Shown piece by piece: positions 1-12,800 of a stretch of DNA of 64,000 nt. Positions within the stretch are counted from its first letter, which is position 1. Each line of letters opens with the position of its first letter. The stretch is taken from NCBI GenBank assembly GCA_019722365.1, contig JADFUC010001647.1:1-64000 (forward strand). The letters are read 5' to 3'. This DNA is from Lithospermum erythrorhizon. Taxonomy: Eukaryota; Streptophyta; Magnoliopsida; Boraginales; Boraginaceae. The translations under genes were made by a program, and so were the position numbers. The notes under the pieces are model-generated. The model saw nothing but the letters and a program-made list of their open reading frames with translations. It was not told the DNA's origin and made no database searches.

Positions 1-2000
1 ATCCATTTTACGTATTGCTTAAATGCTTTTAGGTAGAAGTAGTAACCAACTATTTCCTTTGGATATCCTATGAAATAGCATTTATCATATTTGGGTGCAA
101 GTTTATCCTTTATTAATCTCTTAACATAAGCTTCAGATCCCAAATCCTGAGAAAACCCAACTTGGGAATCTTCCCAGGCGAGTTCATGGGAGTTTTCTCT
201 TGTTGACTTTGTTAGACATTTTAAGGTAAGTGTCACGCTTAGAAAGTGCATATCCCCATAATTAAGTGGAGATGAGATAGGCTCATCATGAGGTGGGCTT
301 CACTTAACCCAGAAGGGTTCGATTTCTCCTTTCCACACTTTACCGTTGCTCTGGTGTTCTTTGGAGTGAGTTGTGAAACAATACGCGCTCTACAAGATGA
401 GTATTAGACACCGTGACTCAAATATTCTCCGCTCTGGCGAGGCTGGAGGAGAATCTTTATTGTCTTGATTTGGTTTTTGTACTTCATTTTTGGAACTCCT
501 TGAATTTCTCAAAGGACTCGTGTATGCATTCTCATCAGATACACAAAGGCGTATCTCATGGTAAATTAAATGTAATGGCCCAGTTATAACGCTTCTCTTG
601 CGGATGTGTTCATTGGCCCATGCTCGTCGGTGTGTGTATGATCCCCGATAAATCACTTGCCATTCATTTAAGTCCAATGAAGGCGTTTTAAAATCATTTT
701 CCCCAAAAGGCAAAGTTACACTTATCGGTGATTCATAATCGAAACCTTCAAGTATTCACGGGTGGACTCTCTTGATTCGGGTTCTCGTTAACATGACCAA
801 TCTGTGATACCATAATTTATGTTTGCTTCAAGTGTTGGAAACTTATTAAAAGTTTTAGGTCTATGTTATCTTGTTTTAGTAATAAATATACAAAACAAAT
901 AGGCTAATTTTGGAGGCGATTGCCAAATCTTGCCCCGTTCTGGTGATCACAGCTTCGTTGGGATCTATTTGAAAATGAAAATCTATCATTGTTCGAAGCG
1001 AAGCGAAATAATATTCACTGGAAATTCTGTAGGGTACATAGTAAGCAGGTGATAGCGTCAAAATAAGGCAGGTGGGCAGAATTTAAAGCTGATGGATTCC
1101 TACTACTGAGGGCCGCTGACCTTAGTCGTTCCCAGCGCGTAGATCCATTTCCTGCTTGAGTTTTTCTACTTCGGCTTGGGTTCGCCGTATTATGATAAAT
1201 ATAGGAACCACAACTGAGTGTCTGGCACTTTGAAGTAGAGATGAAGTTGGCTGAAAGCTTTAATAACATAAATACACAGCAAGTGGTGGTGATGAGAACT
1301 ATTCTTCCTATCATTTGTGAACTTCACTGTGAGGTGGAGCTTCCAATGATCTGGGGTTCAAGTAATAATGACATTTGTCATCATTTCCCCACCAAGTATA
1401 CTCCATATCCGGCAGGATTACTCAGGCTGCTGTACTTTAACTTCTTGAATTTCTTCTTATTTTTAGATCACCAGCAGAGGTAGAAGTTTTTAGTCTTACG
1501 GAGTTAACTACCGGTGCCATTGATCATGTTTATGCGATTCGTATAGAGAATTTACTGGAAGAGAGACTTGGGATGAGATCTGACGGTTCTTGAGAGGAAC
1601 CTTTGGTGCCTAGGAGCATTGAGTCGATCGGCCGAGCCAATCGTTTTAATGATGGGGAACTGCGGCTTTGTCCGTTCCCGAACTGTTTGACCAGAAACAC
1701 CAGACCGTGTGTCGTTTTACAGCTCTTTCGGAATAATTCCTCGAAGTTTCGGTATATTAACGATGCTGCTATATTGATCCCGGCAGAAGAGGTTCCATAT
1801 TAGAGTGGACATTGGACATCTGTGGTTGTGCTTTTTGTAGGATCCGCTTTCAGATGGGGGCTTTATCATTAGGTTTTGGAGGAACCTTATTGTTCAACAC
1901 GTGTTAGTTCTCTTTACTTGAGAGGAATGATTTTTAAGGGTTCGAGAAGTCGATCAAAATTCAGAGTTATTGACACTTGCTTTCAAGTCTTTGAGCTTAG
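1..2000 (-). mobile_element. Ty1/copia retrotransposon remnant: gag, protease and integrase
   Basis: Read on the minus strand from 2000 down to 1, the order is gag, protease, integrase, as in copia polyproteins; reverse transcriptase would lie beyond the left edge. The gag-like stretch (about 1490-1830) has a TIGSADRLNA-like match, followed by a Lys-rich tract (about 1450). Protease region (about 860-1290): MDLRAGN and ILTLSPAYYVPY, the usual copia blocks after the active site; the active-site triad itself is not clear. Integrase (about 1-870): a zinc-binding start (WYHRL...RIKRVHP), CGPMNTSAR, KTIKIL...GEYLS, RIVSQLTP, then the C-terminal block SEAYVKRLIKDKLAPKYDK at about 50-160. Many stops and frame changes make it non-functional. 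It shares the CGPMNTSAR and IVSQLTP/IISQLTP blocks with the complete copia at 50922-59541, so the two are probably one family in opposite orientation. Confidence 0.8.
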
Positions 2001-2888
2001 GAGTAGTAGTGGTGGTAGCCATTATAATTCTACAAGAATAAGTAAATAAAGACAACAGAATCAGTAAACTATCATGCTAAACACTTACAAATAAATTGTA
2101 AAAGTATCTTGACTCACTTAAAATCTACATGAAATATATTAGTATCGAGGCATATTAAACTCAAATTCAAGCGGCAACCACTTGCATATATTTTGAATTC
2201 GGTATAATAGGTTGCTCGACCAATTATGTAAAACTACGTAACTCTTTGTAATAAAGCTAGCATCTTATTGAGAAGCGGTGCCGACTTTTTGTATCTACGA
2301 AAATCGGTTAAGCATACCAATTAAAACCAAATAATTACTTGGAGTGATCATCGAAAGCCCTAGCGTTAGCGGTGGAAATCCTTGACATGATCCGTGTCAT
2401 ATCAAGTGCAAAAGCTGTCGCTTTGCCCGTCACGGTGTGCCCAGGATGCGTCTGGCGATTTCCTGACTTTAAAATTGGCTTCGTCATTGCTTAAATTTTA
2501 AATGGTAGAGATTATTATTACTTTGCTTTTATTTTACATGCAATTTGCACATAATGTTTTAACTGAAAAATAAAACAAGTAATGCATTCAAAGAGGTATG
2601 ATGACCTAGGCCTTTATTACATTTTAACGAAAAACTAACGTTTAACTTTTATTAAATTTTCTTGTCTTTTGACACGGAATCTCCGCTGAGCTTCATCTGG
2701 GTACAATTCAAATACATTAATCCCAACAGGCAATGCAAGGCTTTGTGGGAGAAACAAGAAAAATTAAATAAAATAATAATATATCTCAGTGTCGTTCTAC
2801 AAGCAATCAGTCATGGGCCAAAGAGAAAAAAAGCGTGGGTCATATACATACACCTCCGTTTCCATTTCCAAAACAATATATGGAAAAC
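2001..2888 (-). other. Non-coding stretch, probably the leader of the copia remnant
   Basis: No convincing reading frame. The complete copia at 50922-59541 has a leader of about 2.2 kb between its 5' LTR and gag, and this stretch sits in the equivalent place. A patch near 2360-2450 (minus strand) resembles about 53757-53820 in that leader, including a shared GATCATGT...AAG run. The 79-codon frame at 2662-2901 shows no domain and looks fortuitous. Confidence 0.4.
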
Positions 2889-4787
2889 TGTAAAAAGCTG
2901 ATAACGACTGCCGTGATTAATAAATTAAAATGTGGAGTTATTAAAGGTGATTTAAGTAAGTTGGACCACTTTATGTTCGCTAAAGTATAAATGTTAATGT
3001 TTGGGAGTTAGTTATTGAGATAAGTTAAAGCGAGAGGTATAAGTTAACGATTAAAAGCGATCGGGTTTAAATGTTGGGCTACGATCCGTCCATACGTAAA
3101 CCAAGCAAAGGCCCGAAAATAAACAACCCGTCTTTGCTGCGGCCCGGCCTGGCGCTCACGCTTTGAAATTTCTTTCTCCGATTTCTCCTCCATCACCATG
3201 AGCTTTAAGCCTCAAAATTTCTTGGAGGTTTCATATTCTTCGATTCAAGAGGTAAAAGGCCGAAATTTTTTGTGTATTTCGAGTTGTGGGTTGACTTTTT
3301 TTTTTGACTTTTGGGTTTTCGATTTTAATTGTGATTTGATTCTTGGGCTTTAAGTTGGTTGTTCTTGAGTTGAAATTATGCGTTTTTTGGATGAAATTTG
3401 TGACGTTTTAGGGACGTTGATTTTTTGGGAATTTAGTTTGACTTTGAATTTTGGGGTTAATATAAGTATATGAGTATTATACAGGCCGGGGTATAGTATA
3501 AAGAGATTATAATAATCGGAGTTCTTGGGGTGAAAAGTGTTGGAAAATTGGGTTGACTTTTAGATTTGACTTCGGGTTTGACTTTTTAAACGTGTTAAAT
3601 GACTTATAATTATGTTTACGGACTTTTATTATAGTTGTTTAGAGGTGAAATTGTGGTTTAAAAATTGTTGGATAGGTATATGATGAAATTGGTTTTTATT
3701 GGTTTTGAATCTTCCTAAATGCATCTTAACTTTGGATTAAGGTGAAGGATTCAAATCTTTTGGGATGTGTTTCATGGGTTTGACATAGTTGACTTTAGTT
3801 GACTTTTGCTAAATTAGTTACTTTGTGTTTCTAAGTTTAATGGGTAGTATGATGAATACTAAGTAGTTAATTCTACATGATTTAAGATATTATTTGAGAG
3901 TTATGGTGATATATTTGACTTTTAGGATTAGTTGAATTTTTGTTGTTGAATTTTTTTTATAAAACTTTAAATATTATAGAGGGGATTAATATGGGACCTT
4001 ATTGTAGTTATTGTAATGTTCGCCAGCGATTTATAATCGATTAGGGGTTAAGGTTGAGAAACTTTGATTAGTAAGTTGGGTAATGTCGAGATTTTGGGTA
4101 TAGGTTGTTATTTATGGACTTGAGGGAATTATATAAGATGACTTATGAGTTGATTTGAAATGTTAAAGTGATAAGGTTGAAATTTTAGAGAGGCGATTGG
4201 GTTGTGTCAAAATCGGGGTTGTTATTTCGTTGCTCTTTATTCGTTGATTTAAGAACCGTTTAGCAATCGTTCTTTAGAGTTGATAATGTATCTTAGGCAT
4301 AGAAGTATGAGTAGTAGGTTTTGATTGTACTTTCGGGTGTTTTGTTAGCGTTGATCGTGGGAAAGAGGCGATTCTGAGTGATTAATGATTCCTTGTGATT
4401 GTGGTAGCTACTTTGAGAGGTGAGTACTTATCACGCTTAGGTGCTACATTCTTACTTTAAATTTATTGTGAAGCATGTCATTGTTGTAGCGATTATGTGT
4501 GATTCATTTGTGAGCCATGATATGATTATGTGATTGTATTTCTATAGGCGTTGAAGATTTGGCAGAGGTAAGTAATAGCTTGAACTCTCGACTTCGTTTC
4601 TTGTGTTACGGCCTTGTCGGCGTTTCGTGTTCAGTGGCCTTCGTGACTACGTATTTGCGGTTACGATTGATTTTGATTGTGAGGCGTTTTAGCTGTGCTT
4701 TGATATTGTTTGGGAATAAGTGGTTAGTTGTTGGGAGGTATTGGTTGGAGTTATCGTGACTTTGGAGGTGAGAGCTTGAGTATTAAG

Positions 4788-5790
4788 ATATGACCTATAG
4801 TTGGGATGATTAGGGTTAGGTGACTCTCCTTCCCTGCGAGGATATGTGATGCTATTATGGCCTTATACTACGGTATAAGTGGGTTTGCATTGCTATATCA
4901 CGGTATAAGTGCGGTTTGGCCTCTTGATTATAAGAGCGGTGTGATTATCTATGACCCTTTGCTATGGCCATTGTTGGTGTTGGCCTTATGCTACGGTATA
5001 AAAGCGGTGTTTATTAGTGATTGATCCATTCACTGAGGTAGGCCGGATTAAGCATATGCGCGTTAGAGTTGGTATAGTTGGCGGAGATATGAGAGATAGA
5101 TGGTTTTGATGGCTTAGAGTTATAGTCGTTGATGAGTCTACGTGATTTTAATGCAAGATGATTTAATAGCCTTATTGAGACTTTGTCTTGAAGCATGTTA
5201 TGCACGAAACCTTCTTTGGAATTTTTATGATATGACCTATAGTTGGGATGATTAGGGGTTGGTGGCTATAAACTTCCCTTGCGGGGAGTATGTGGCCTTT
5301 ATTGGCACCTCTGCAGTATAAGTGCGGTTTAACCTGCTCTTCGGTATAAGTGCGGTTAACTTATAACCCCGGTATAAGTGCGGTTGGCTGCTCTTGAGTA
5401 TAAGGCGGTGTGATTATCTATGACCTCTTTGTTTGTGTTATTTGGTGTTGGCCTTATATTTCGGTATAAGTGCGGTTTTGGACTTATACTACGGTATGAG
5501 TGCGGTTTGTGGCCTTATACTACGGCATAGGCCGGTGTTTATTAAGCGTTGAATTCGTCGCTTGCCGAGGTAGGCTGGATTGGGCGCATATGCGCATTAA
5601 AGGTTAGTATAGTTGTGGAGATATGAGAGATAGATGGTTTGATGATGACTAGAGTTATAGTCGTTATTGAGTGCTTTGTGATTTTAATGCAGGTGGATTG
5701 GTAATGCTCTTATTGAGACTTTGTATTATATATCTTGACATGTTGTACTGAGACCTTCTTTGGAATTTTTAGCAATGATATGGCGCACAT
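4788..5790 (+). repeat. 441-bp tandem duplication inside the LTR
   Basis: The segment beginning ATGACCTATAGTTGGGATG occurs at about 4790 and again at about 5231. Both copies run through the GGTATAAGTGCGG block, the GAGATATGAGAGATAGATGG block, AGAGTTATAGTCG and an ACCTTCTTTGGAATTTT end. LTRs A and B carry one such segment each, so the duplication is specific to this copy. Confidence 0.75.
4860..5540 (+). repeat. Minisatellite with GGTATAAGTGCGG-like unit
   Basis: About eleven degenerate copies of a short unit, (a/t)CGGTATAAGTGCGGTTT, separated by 15-60 bases, spread over both halves of the 441-bp duplication. Shorter runs of the same unit occur at about 31920-32150 (LTR A) and 33800-34000 (LTR B). 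This is a family-specific part of the LTR rather than a host satellite. Confidence 0.75.
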
Positions 5791-6413
5791 TGGTAGTCCT
5801 AGGTATATACATATTTATTCATATTGACTACTATATCTATTGATTGTCGTTTAGTATAAACTAAGTTTTAAGCCTATTATTTGAGTTTTCACTAAGCCGG
5901 AGCATACTATTAGTTTTGAAATGACATTTCATTTGTGCGGGTTGGCGAGCGAGGCAGTTGAGTCGGGGAGGGTTGTTTGAGAGTTTATATTCCGAGTTAG
6001 CTGGAATTGAGCATCACGAGGTGGGCGAGGATCTCGCGCGGTCTCGTTTTGTTTAATGTCAGCATTTGTTTCTTCGATTGTTGTGTTTCATTTCGGACTT
6101 TAGCTTTGTCGGCAATTGTATTTTTGTATTCGGGATCACGGTGTTGCTCTCGGTTTAGCCTTTTTGACATTACCTTTTTGAGATATATTGTATATATGGA
6201 GTTGGTTGGTTAGATATATTTTGATATGAATTTACTAAATTTTAAAAACTATTTTACCACAGAGAATTTGAATTGTAAATCAAATTTTTTGGATAAAATG
6301 TGTAGTTCTTTAAATAAGTCATCCATCGGTATACATTACGACTGCGGTGTTCACGGGATTATGATGATTCTCCTCGGGGACGGCCGACTTCAGGGCGGTC
6401 GTTCTGATAGCTA

Positions 6414-7029
6414 GGTGAGTGGGGGTTTGAAAATACAGTTAAATATTTCTAATTAACTTAGCAAATGTACGCTTGGTAAGAAGTTGTGATGTTCTATATT
6501 GTAAAGCTTCTTACCCGTTACCTTGTTATTAATCCCTCGATGTTAAAGATTGTTTAGTTTTAATGAGTTGATTTTTCAATTTGGAACTCAAATAACTTTT
6601 AATATTTTATAGTTGTTTTGAAAAAATATATATCATTATCTTAAGTATTTTCAATACTTTCACTATAAACTTGAATAATTTCAAATAAAAATTTTGAATG
6701 TCAATCGAAGATCATAAATTTTATTAATCTTTGACCATGAAAAATGGGTAGTTTTCAAAATGTAATATTAAGAATATTAAGATTCATGCTAACATGACCT
6801 CTTTTAGAAAACAAACCAAGTAATATTAGAGGCGAGAAAATCTTAGGCAGCTATCTGGAATTAGTTGGGCGTTGGTGAAGTGGCCCAGGTGCAGTGATCA
6901 TTTGTATAGTTCAAAATTGATTTTGTGGGTCATGTGGTGTGAATTTTCATTCGGGTTGACAGAGTCCAATTTTACGGTTAATTTTGAGAAATTAAATGTA
7001 AAATAAGTTCTTACTGACCTTCATGGCCA
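6414..7029. other. AT-rich stretch, nothing recognised
   Basis: No open frame with a domain, no repeat shared with the rest of the window, and no RNA gene signature seen on either strand. Confidence 0.5.
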
Positions 7030-9670
7030 ATATTATTCTGTATATATATAAAAAACCTAACTTTTTCTGCAAAATTTTACTCTTGTTACCAAAATCAGCC
7101 TTGCCTCCTCACAACCCTTTGGCCTTGGCCTCGCCACATACATTGTTTTCTGCCCAGTAAGTCGGTTTTATTTATTTTTCATTTTTTCGAGTTTATTGTT
7201 TTAATTACTTGTTGTATGTTTAATTATGCATTTGTTATAATTATTTATTGAGTGTGAGTTTAATTTTTGACATTATTTTAATATAATTTTACCAAAATAG
7301 TTATGATTTTAATTCAATTTTTAATTAAGTTATTATAGAGTTTAGTCGTTTTAATTGGTTTAATTCATTTTTATTTCTTATTTATTCACTTTTTATTCGT
7401 TTTAATTTGTTTAATTATAAGTTTAATTATGTTTTATTTATTTTAATTTGTTTATTTTTAAGTTGAATCGTTTTTAATTGGGTTTTTAACTAGGTTTAAT
7501 TACAATTATTCTTTTAGTGGTTTTATTAGTTAGATTGAATTTAATGTTAGTTTGAATTAAATTGAGTTTTGAATTAGATTTGATTGAATGAGATAGAATT
7601 GAGTTTTGAATTAGATTGAATTAGATTTGATTGAATGAGATAAATTTAGTTTGAGTTAAGTCGAATTGGATTTGAATTGAATTGAGTTTGAATTAAGATT
7701 TGAGTTTAGAACAAATCGAATTGGATTTGAATTTGAGCCGATTAATTGAATTGTGATATTGTTTAATTTTAATTGAGTTTGAACTTTGAAAGCAGCGGGT
7801 TTTTTATGGCTCGCCGTGGTGGTAGAATGGGGCCCGAAGAAAAGAATGCAACAGGCAACAGAAGCGGTAGAGGGGCGGATGCGAAAAGAGGCGAGGTAGT
7901 CATCGGCATTTTATAGGGGCGTTCTCGGCATTATGCAAAACTACCCTACCGATGAGGGCGAAATCTGCTAGCCAGCATGCATTCGACTCACTCGCGTCCG
8001 TCGGCGTCCGTCTAAGTATTGTTCCGTTGAGTAGTCGGCGTGGTCGTCACGTAGCGATGAGGCTTGAAGCCGTCGATGATGAGGTCGGTGTGAGATGTTG
8101 ATCCAGCGTGGATATAATCTGGGAGAGAGTAGCGGTGAGTGCAGCGGCCGATAGGCCCGGTCACTCTTTGCCGTGTGGGGAAAGGAAGGTCATTGCGACC
8201 CTTTTGAAGTGGAAAAGTAAGTGCATTTTATTTGTGAGTTTGTTTCATTAATGCATGTTTATCGACATCTAATCATATTTATTTGTTTATGTTAAAACAG
8301 TGTGGAGTTCTAGATTCTTCCAAGGCAGGAAATAAAAGAGAGTCGAAGATTTGAGGCCATCTTATTCTAATATGGAACAGCAGACACAAAGATCTTTACA
8401 TACAGGAGCTTTTTTTTGGTAAGAGGCTGGTGTTATAAAGTTGTGCGCTCTTCAAATTACAATTTTACTAACTTAATTTTGAATTTATTTAAGGATCGAT
8501 ATGAAATGAGGAGGGAACATTTTCATATGTGAGGCGGATCATAAGTCAGTAACCCGAGAAGAAGTGAAATGACCTGGCGACAAGAGGACGGCTAATACGA
8601 TGTAGGATCATGGTGTAGATGATCACAAGAATTTATCACTGGGGAGACGCCCGTGCGATTGGATCCAGGATCCAGCTGTATGGGAGAAGTATGTGATGTG
8701 GTGCCGAGGATGAGAGGCGTGGGCCACATGAGACGAGGCAGAACCGCTGACTCCACGTGGGCGGGCCGAGATGGGAAGCTTGAATACATTCCACAGGGAA
8801 CTTAGAGCGCCGTGGAGTTTGGTACATGATGAGAGTAAGTTTGGATTTAATTATTTTTCTTACTGTTAAATTTGAATTTTTATTTTTAGCATTATTAACT
8901 ATTTATTTTAATTGTGTTTCAGGAGAAGAGGACTGAGCGTCATACTTGAATAATGCATTGATCTTAACAAGAAGAATACAGCAACGATAGGCCGTGACGG
9001 GGGGCGAATACAAACCAAGACTAGAAGCGAGGCTTATGTAAGTTTACATTCTGTAGTTAAATTTTAATTTGTAGCTATAAGTAAATTTTTCATTCTTATG
9101 GTTACATAACTTGTAAAGATGAATAAATCGTTTGTTTCCCCGTAGTGCAGGGGAGCAGGAGCCGATATAGGCTCAGGTGGACAAAGGCGTTGTGGATGTA
9201 GACTAAGCCCGATGGGATTGGGTAAAGGCGGATTCTTGGAGTCGGTTATACCTCGTTAGGCCTGAGGCGGGTTGATGGATGCTAGTCCCGTACATGCGGC
9301 ACACTGCGCCAGCAGCAGATTATGGAGCGTCTGCGGCGTATTTTGTCGGAGTCGGAAGCAGGCAACCCAGGTCCTTGAGTGAAATGCGAGACCGGCGGAG
9401 GCTACCCGATAATCGATGAAGGAAGAGATCGTAGGTCTTAAGTCCCTGACTAACTGACTTTATATGGGCATGTTCCGGGGCTATGTAGGAGTGCATTTCT
9501 TTAGCGAGGCTGGTTTTATTAGTCAGATCCCGTGCAGTCGTCTGCGGGACTATTGGCATGAAAATTGAAAGCGGCCGGATCGAGTCCTTGAGCTTACAGC
9601 ACCGTCTTGGAGCCTCACGGCCTCGACTTTTGACTCGGAGGAGTAGCTTCATCCTCGATGCAGGCTGCCC
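7030..9670 (+). pseudogene. Decayed intron-containing gene or DNA-transposon gene, family not recognised
   Basis: A TATATATATAAAA stretch near 7040 is followed by a CCCAG/GTAAGT-like donor (about 7155), a T-rich 0.6-kb intron-like tract, and an ATG at about 7806 that opens MARRGGRMGPEEKNATGN and then hits stops. GC-richer blocks alternate with AT-rich ones: about 7800-8215, 8490-8835, 8920-9035 and 9150-9670. Their borders look like splice sites (AAGTAAGT near 8218, GTTTCAG near 8920, GTAAGTTT near 9039, GTGCAG near 9147). One block reads CDWIQDPAVWEKYVMW in one frame. The exon-intron pattern and the Arg/Gly-rich start suggest a plant transposase gene of the Ptta/En-Spm type, but no diagnostic motif was found, so that is only a guess. 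Confidence 0.35.
7570..7770 (+). repeat. Imperfect tandem repeat, GAATTAGATTTGATTGAATGA-type
   Basis: GATTTGATTGAATGAGATA recurs about 46 bases apart near 7577 and 7625, then decays into GAATTGGATTTGAATT variants. It lies in the T-rich intron-like tract and looks like simple-sequence expansion. Confidence 0.6.
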
Positions 9671-9899
9671 CGGACCCAGTCTGACCTTAAATGTGATGTT
9701 TATGGATATTATATGTTTGGATATTGGTTGTTATTGGATATTATTTCTTATCGTTTATGTTTTAATATTCGTTGTTTTCGTATATGATTTGTGTTTGAAT
9801 GTTTTCGTATATGATTATGTGTGTGTGAGGATTGAAGTAGCAATTAACTGCGGAAGTAAAACCTCAACAGAACTCATAAATTTGATTTCTTATGCATGC
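9671..9899. other. T/G-rich low-complexity stretch
   Basis: Runs of TTGGATATT, TTTTCGTATATGAT and GTGTGTG; no coding signal. The 5' boundary of the following LINE may lie in here but is not visible. Confidence 0.4.
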
Positions 9900-12800
9900 G
9901 AGCCTAAGATCGGCCGACAATGATATCGTAAAGGTTCAACTTTGATCATTGTTTCGGTAGTATTTCGGGGCATATTTGGACTATTGCGAACTTTCGTGTT
10001 TAAGTCGCACGTTTGTAAAACTTTAAATCAACATAATGTCCATTTGAAGGTTGTCCATAACCTTTCTTTAAAGACTTCCTTTATTCTGCGTAGTTTATCT
10101 GCAGTTATAATGTATTTTGGCGTCCTTGATCTTTGAATTCGACATTCGGCGCTATGCTTTCAATTCCACTTAACGCTTGTCTTTGGGGACTTGATACTTA
10201 TTGTCGATTGGGGCGAGAGGCTTGCTGATGCCCGGCGATGTGTCCATCGGATTTCTCTCGATATTTTGGATTGTTATCTTTTGGATGCGGGTTTGTGGGG
10301 TGCAAATATCTTGGACTAATGAATGCTGTTTCAGCGGTTAAACGGGGTTATTAATGTAGCCGATGCTGTTTGGATTAGTATGATGCTGATATCCGGTAAC
10401 TTGGCTGCTTGGTTACGTCATTTGCCCTCTTCTGCTTGTTGATTTCGGATAGTGAAGGTATTCCTCGAGGATTAACTTTCCGTTTCAAAATGTGGTTGCA
10501 TGTGATACGTTCTTTGTTGTTGAGAAATCTGGTTGGCCCGGTGATTACAGGGGATCCGACTTTTATGTGCACCACCAAGCTGATCCCTCGAATCTTGCCT
10601 TACGTGTTTGGAGATCGGGCGTGTTTGGGAATGTCTTCCTGCGGTTGAAAGTGCGGAAGAAGGTGATGATTTATGAGGGTATTTTGAGGCTTAAGACTTT
10701 CGTCGATGAGGCGAATGCAGCCGAAAGCTAGGCGATCACCCCTCGTCATTTGGCTATGGAGGAGGCAGTGGCGACAAAAATGGTATATCTTTGGGTTAAA
10801 AAGGAGAGCGAGGTCGGCTCTTTATACGCTTTCGCAGGTTAACCGTAAATCGCCAGCAGTCTATTGCTGGCACTCTTATTGATGGGGATTGGGTCACTGA
10901 TCGTCAGCTCTTAGCGGATTCGGTTGTTAATCACTTCAAGTCGACTTTCCAAACCCCATTGCCCCTGCTCAGTGAGAGAGGATCATTGGCTATGTGCTTT
11001 CCACTTATCGCGGCGGAATAAATTCTTTTCTGCTTGCTTTGCCTTCGAGGGATGAAGTTAAGGAGGTGGTTTTCTCTTTGGACAAGGATAGCGCTGCGGG
11101 TCCTGATGGTTTTAATGGAGTTTTCTTCCGTACGTTTTGGGCTCTCATCTCGGAGGATGTCTTTAGGTTGTATACTCTTGCTTACTCGATTGTTGATCTT
11201 CCTCGGAGTTACACTTCTACTGTTATTTCTTTGATTCCAAAATGTGATGGTGCCAAAACCTGGAGTAATTTCCGCCCTATCAGCTTATGTAACTTCACCA
11301 ACAAAATCGTCACTAAAATCCTGAACTCCAGTTCTCGCTCTTACTCCCCCAGAGATTATTTCGGATTTTGATTGGGTTAAATCGAGGCCAGGCTCATCCA
11401 GGATAATATTCTTTTATTTGAAGTTGGTTCATCGCATTAGCGAGACGGGGGGTAATGTGCTTCTGAAGCTGGATATGACTAAGGCCTTTGATATGTTATC
11501 TTGGGACTTTCTGTGTTTAATCCTCCGTAAGTTTGGTTTTCTTGGTCTTGGATTGATAGGATCGTAGCCGTGTGGGAATGCACGGTTCTCGATTATCTTT
11601 GAATAGCGAGTTAGCGGGGTATTTCAAGTCCACTTGAGGAGTTCGTCGGGGGATAAAGCTCTCTCCTTCTTTATTTATCATTGCCCAGGAATATCTTCTC
11701 AGGAGTGCTGGCATTTGCGAATACTAATCCTGAAATTGGTTATCACTACCGTACTTGATCTGTTCGTGTGATGTTTGACCTTCGCCGATGGCGCTTGTTG
11801 TTACGTAATGAAATTTGAAACTTTTCTTGATCAGATCATGGGTTTCTTAGATCATTATCAATCTGTGTCGGGGCAGGTGATTAATCGTCAGAAGAGTTCG
11901 TGCATTGTCTCCGATAAGCTTTCGGTGACCAGATTCGATGGTGTTGAGGCGACGGGGTTTAAGCGAGGAGTCCTTACCTTTTACTTATCTGGGCATTCCG
12001 ATCTTTCCAAGGGAGTAAAAGCGGTGTTTTCTTGTTTAACTTCTCTTGATAAGATTATGTCTGGTCTCCTCTTGGGCGCATAATGATCTTTCCTTTGGGG
12101 GTAAAATTACTCTTATTCAGTCGGTTCTTTCTACCTTTCCCCTCTATTTTTTACAAGCTATGAAGATGCCTTCTACGGTTCGGGAGAAAGTGGAAATAAT
12201 GTTGAATAAATTCCTTTGGGGGATGTCACTTGGTGTCGTTGGGAGTCGGTAAATATAGATCAGGTTATTTGAAGAATGAACTTTTCGCTCGTTCGAGGAC
12301 ATCTCGGATGCTTGCATGTATAAGACTTGGTTCAGTTGCGCACGGGACCTTTGCGGAAGTAAGTTTATCTTTGGATAAAATGCGTAATGCTCGCTTGATG
12401 CATGCGAGGTTAAATCCCTCGCTCTCGTATTTGGAAACGCTTAGTTGATATTAGGGGGAGAGCTGAAGAGCATTTACACTGGCAGCTTGGTCGCGGGGAT
12501 TGTAATTTCTGGGTCGACTCTTGGCTTCCTTCGGGTCCGCTCAACTCGATGAGTTTGAGCAAGGATCGTGTTAAAATACGGGTTGATAGGCCTTGGAATT
12601 TAGATCGGATAGTGAGCTTTCTCTCGGTTGGAGGCGGAGATCCACCAGTTCCAGATTGTTTCTAATAATGAAGATATTCCTCTGTGGAAGCTTTCCAACA
12701 ATGGCGATTTCAGTTTCTAGAATGCTTATGATGACATCCGGACTTCTGAACCGTCTCACTTATTTATTCGCTATACGGGCCTCTTGTTCCTAAAAGATGT

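Larger units (their letters stand above)
2889..6413 (+). mobile_element. Solo LTR of a Ty3-type (chromovirus-like) element
   Basis: The start (TGTAAAAAGC..., followed by an AATAAATTAAA-type tract) aligns by eye with the starts of the LTRs at 30388 (TGTAATACGC) and 32245 (TGTAATAACC). The same landmarks then occur in the same order in all three: repeated TTGACTTT motifs, GGGACCTTATTGTAG, GTATAGGTTGTTA..ATGGACTTGAGG, a GGTATAAGTGCGG block, GAGATATGAGAGATAGA, AGAGTTATAGTCG, and a GGACGGCCGAC...GGGCGGTC end near 6380-6405. No gag-pol follows and no PBS is visible, hence a solo LTR. Both edges are estimated and no clean target-site duplication was found. It is longer than B (2.5 kb) partly because of an internal duplication. 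Confidence 0.65.

Noticed and set aside
300..470. Looked like a SINE sharing an inverted 15-base match with 55875-55889
   Set aside because: Translation shows both are the same copia integrase block (VSQLTP / ISQLTP) on opposite strands, so the match is shared coding sequence and not a SINE.
4559..6414. Three small plus-strand frames (4559-4759, 6007-6213, 6226-6414)
   Set aside because: They lie inside the solo LTR, contain no domain, and reflect a T-rich, Cys/Leu/Phe-coding base composition.
9320..9923. Frames of 110 and 121 codons on opposite strands
   Set aside because: No recognisable domain; one runs into TTGGATATT-type low-complexity sequence, and both overlap GC-rich decayed exons.
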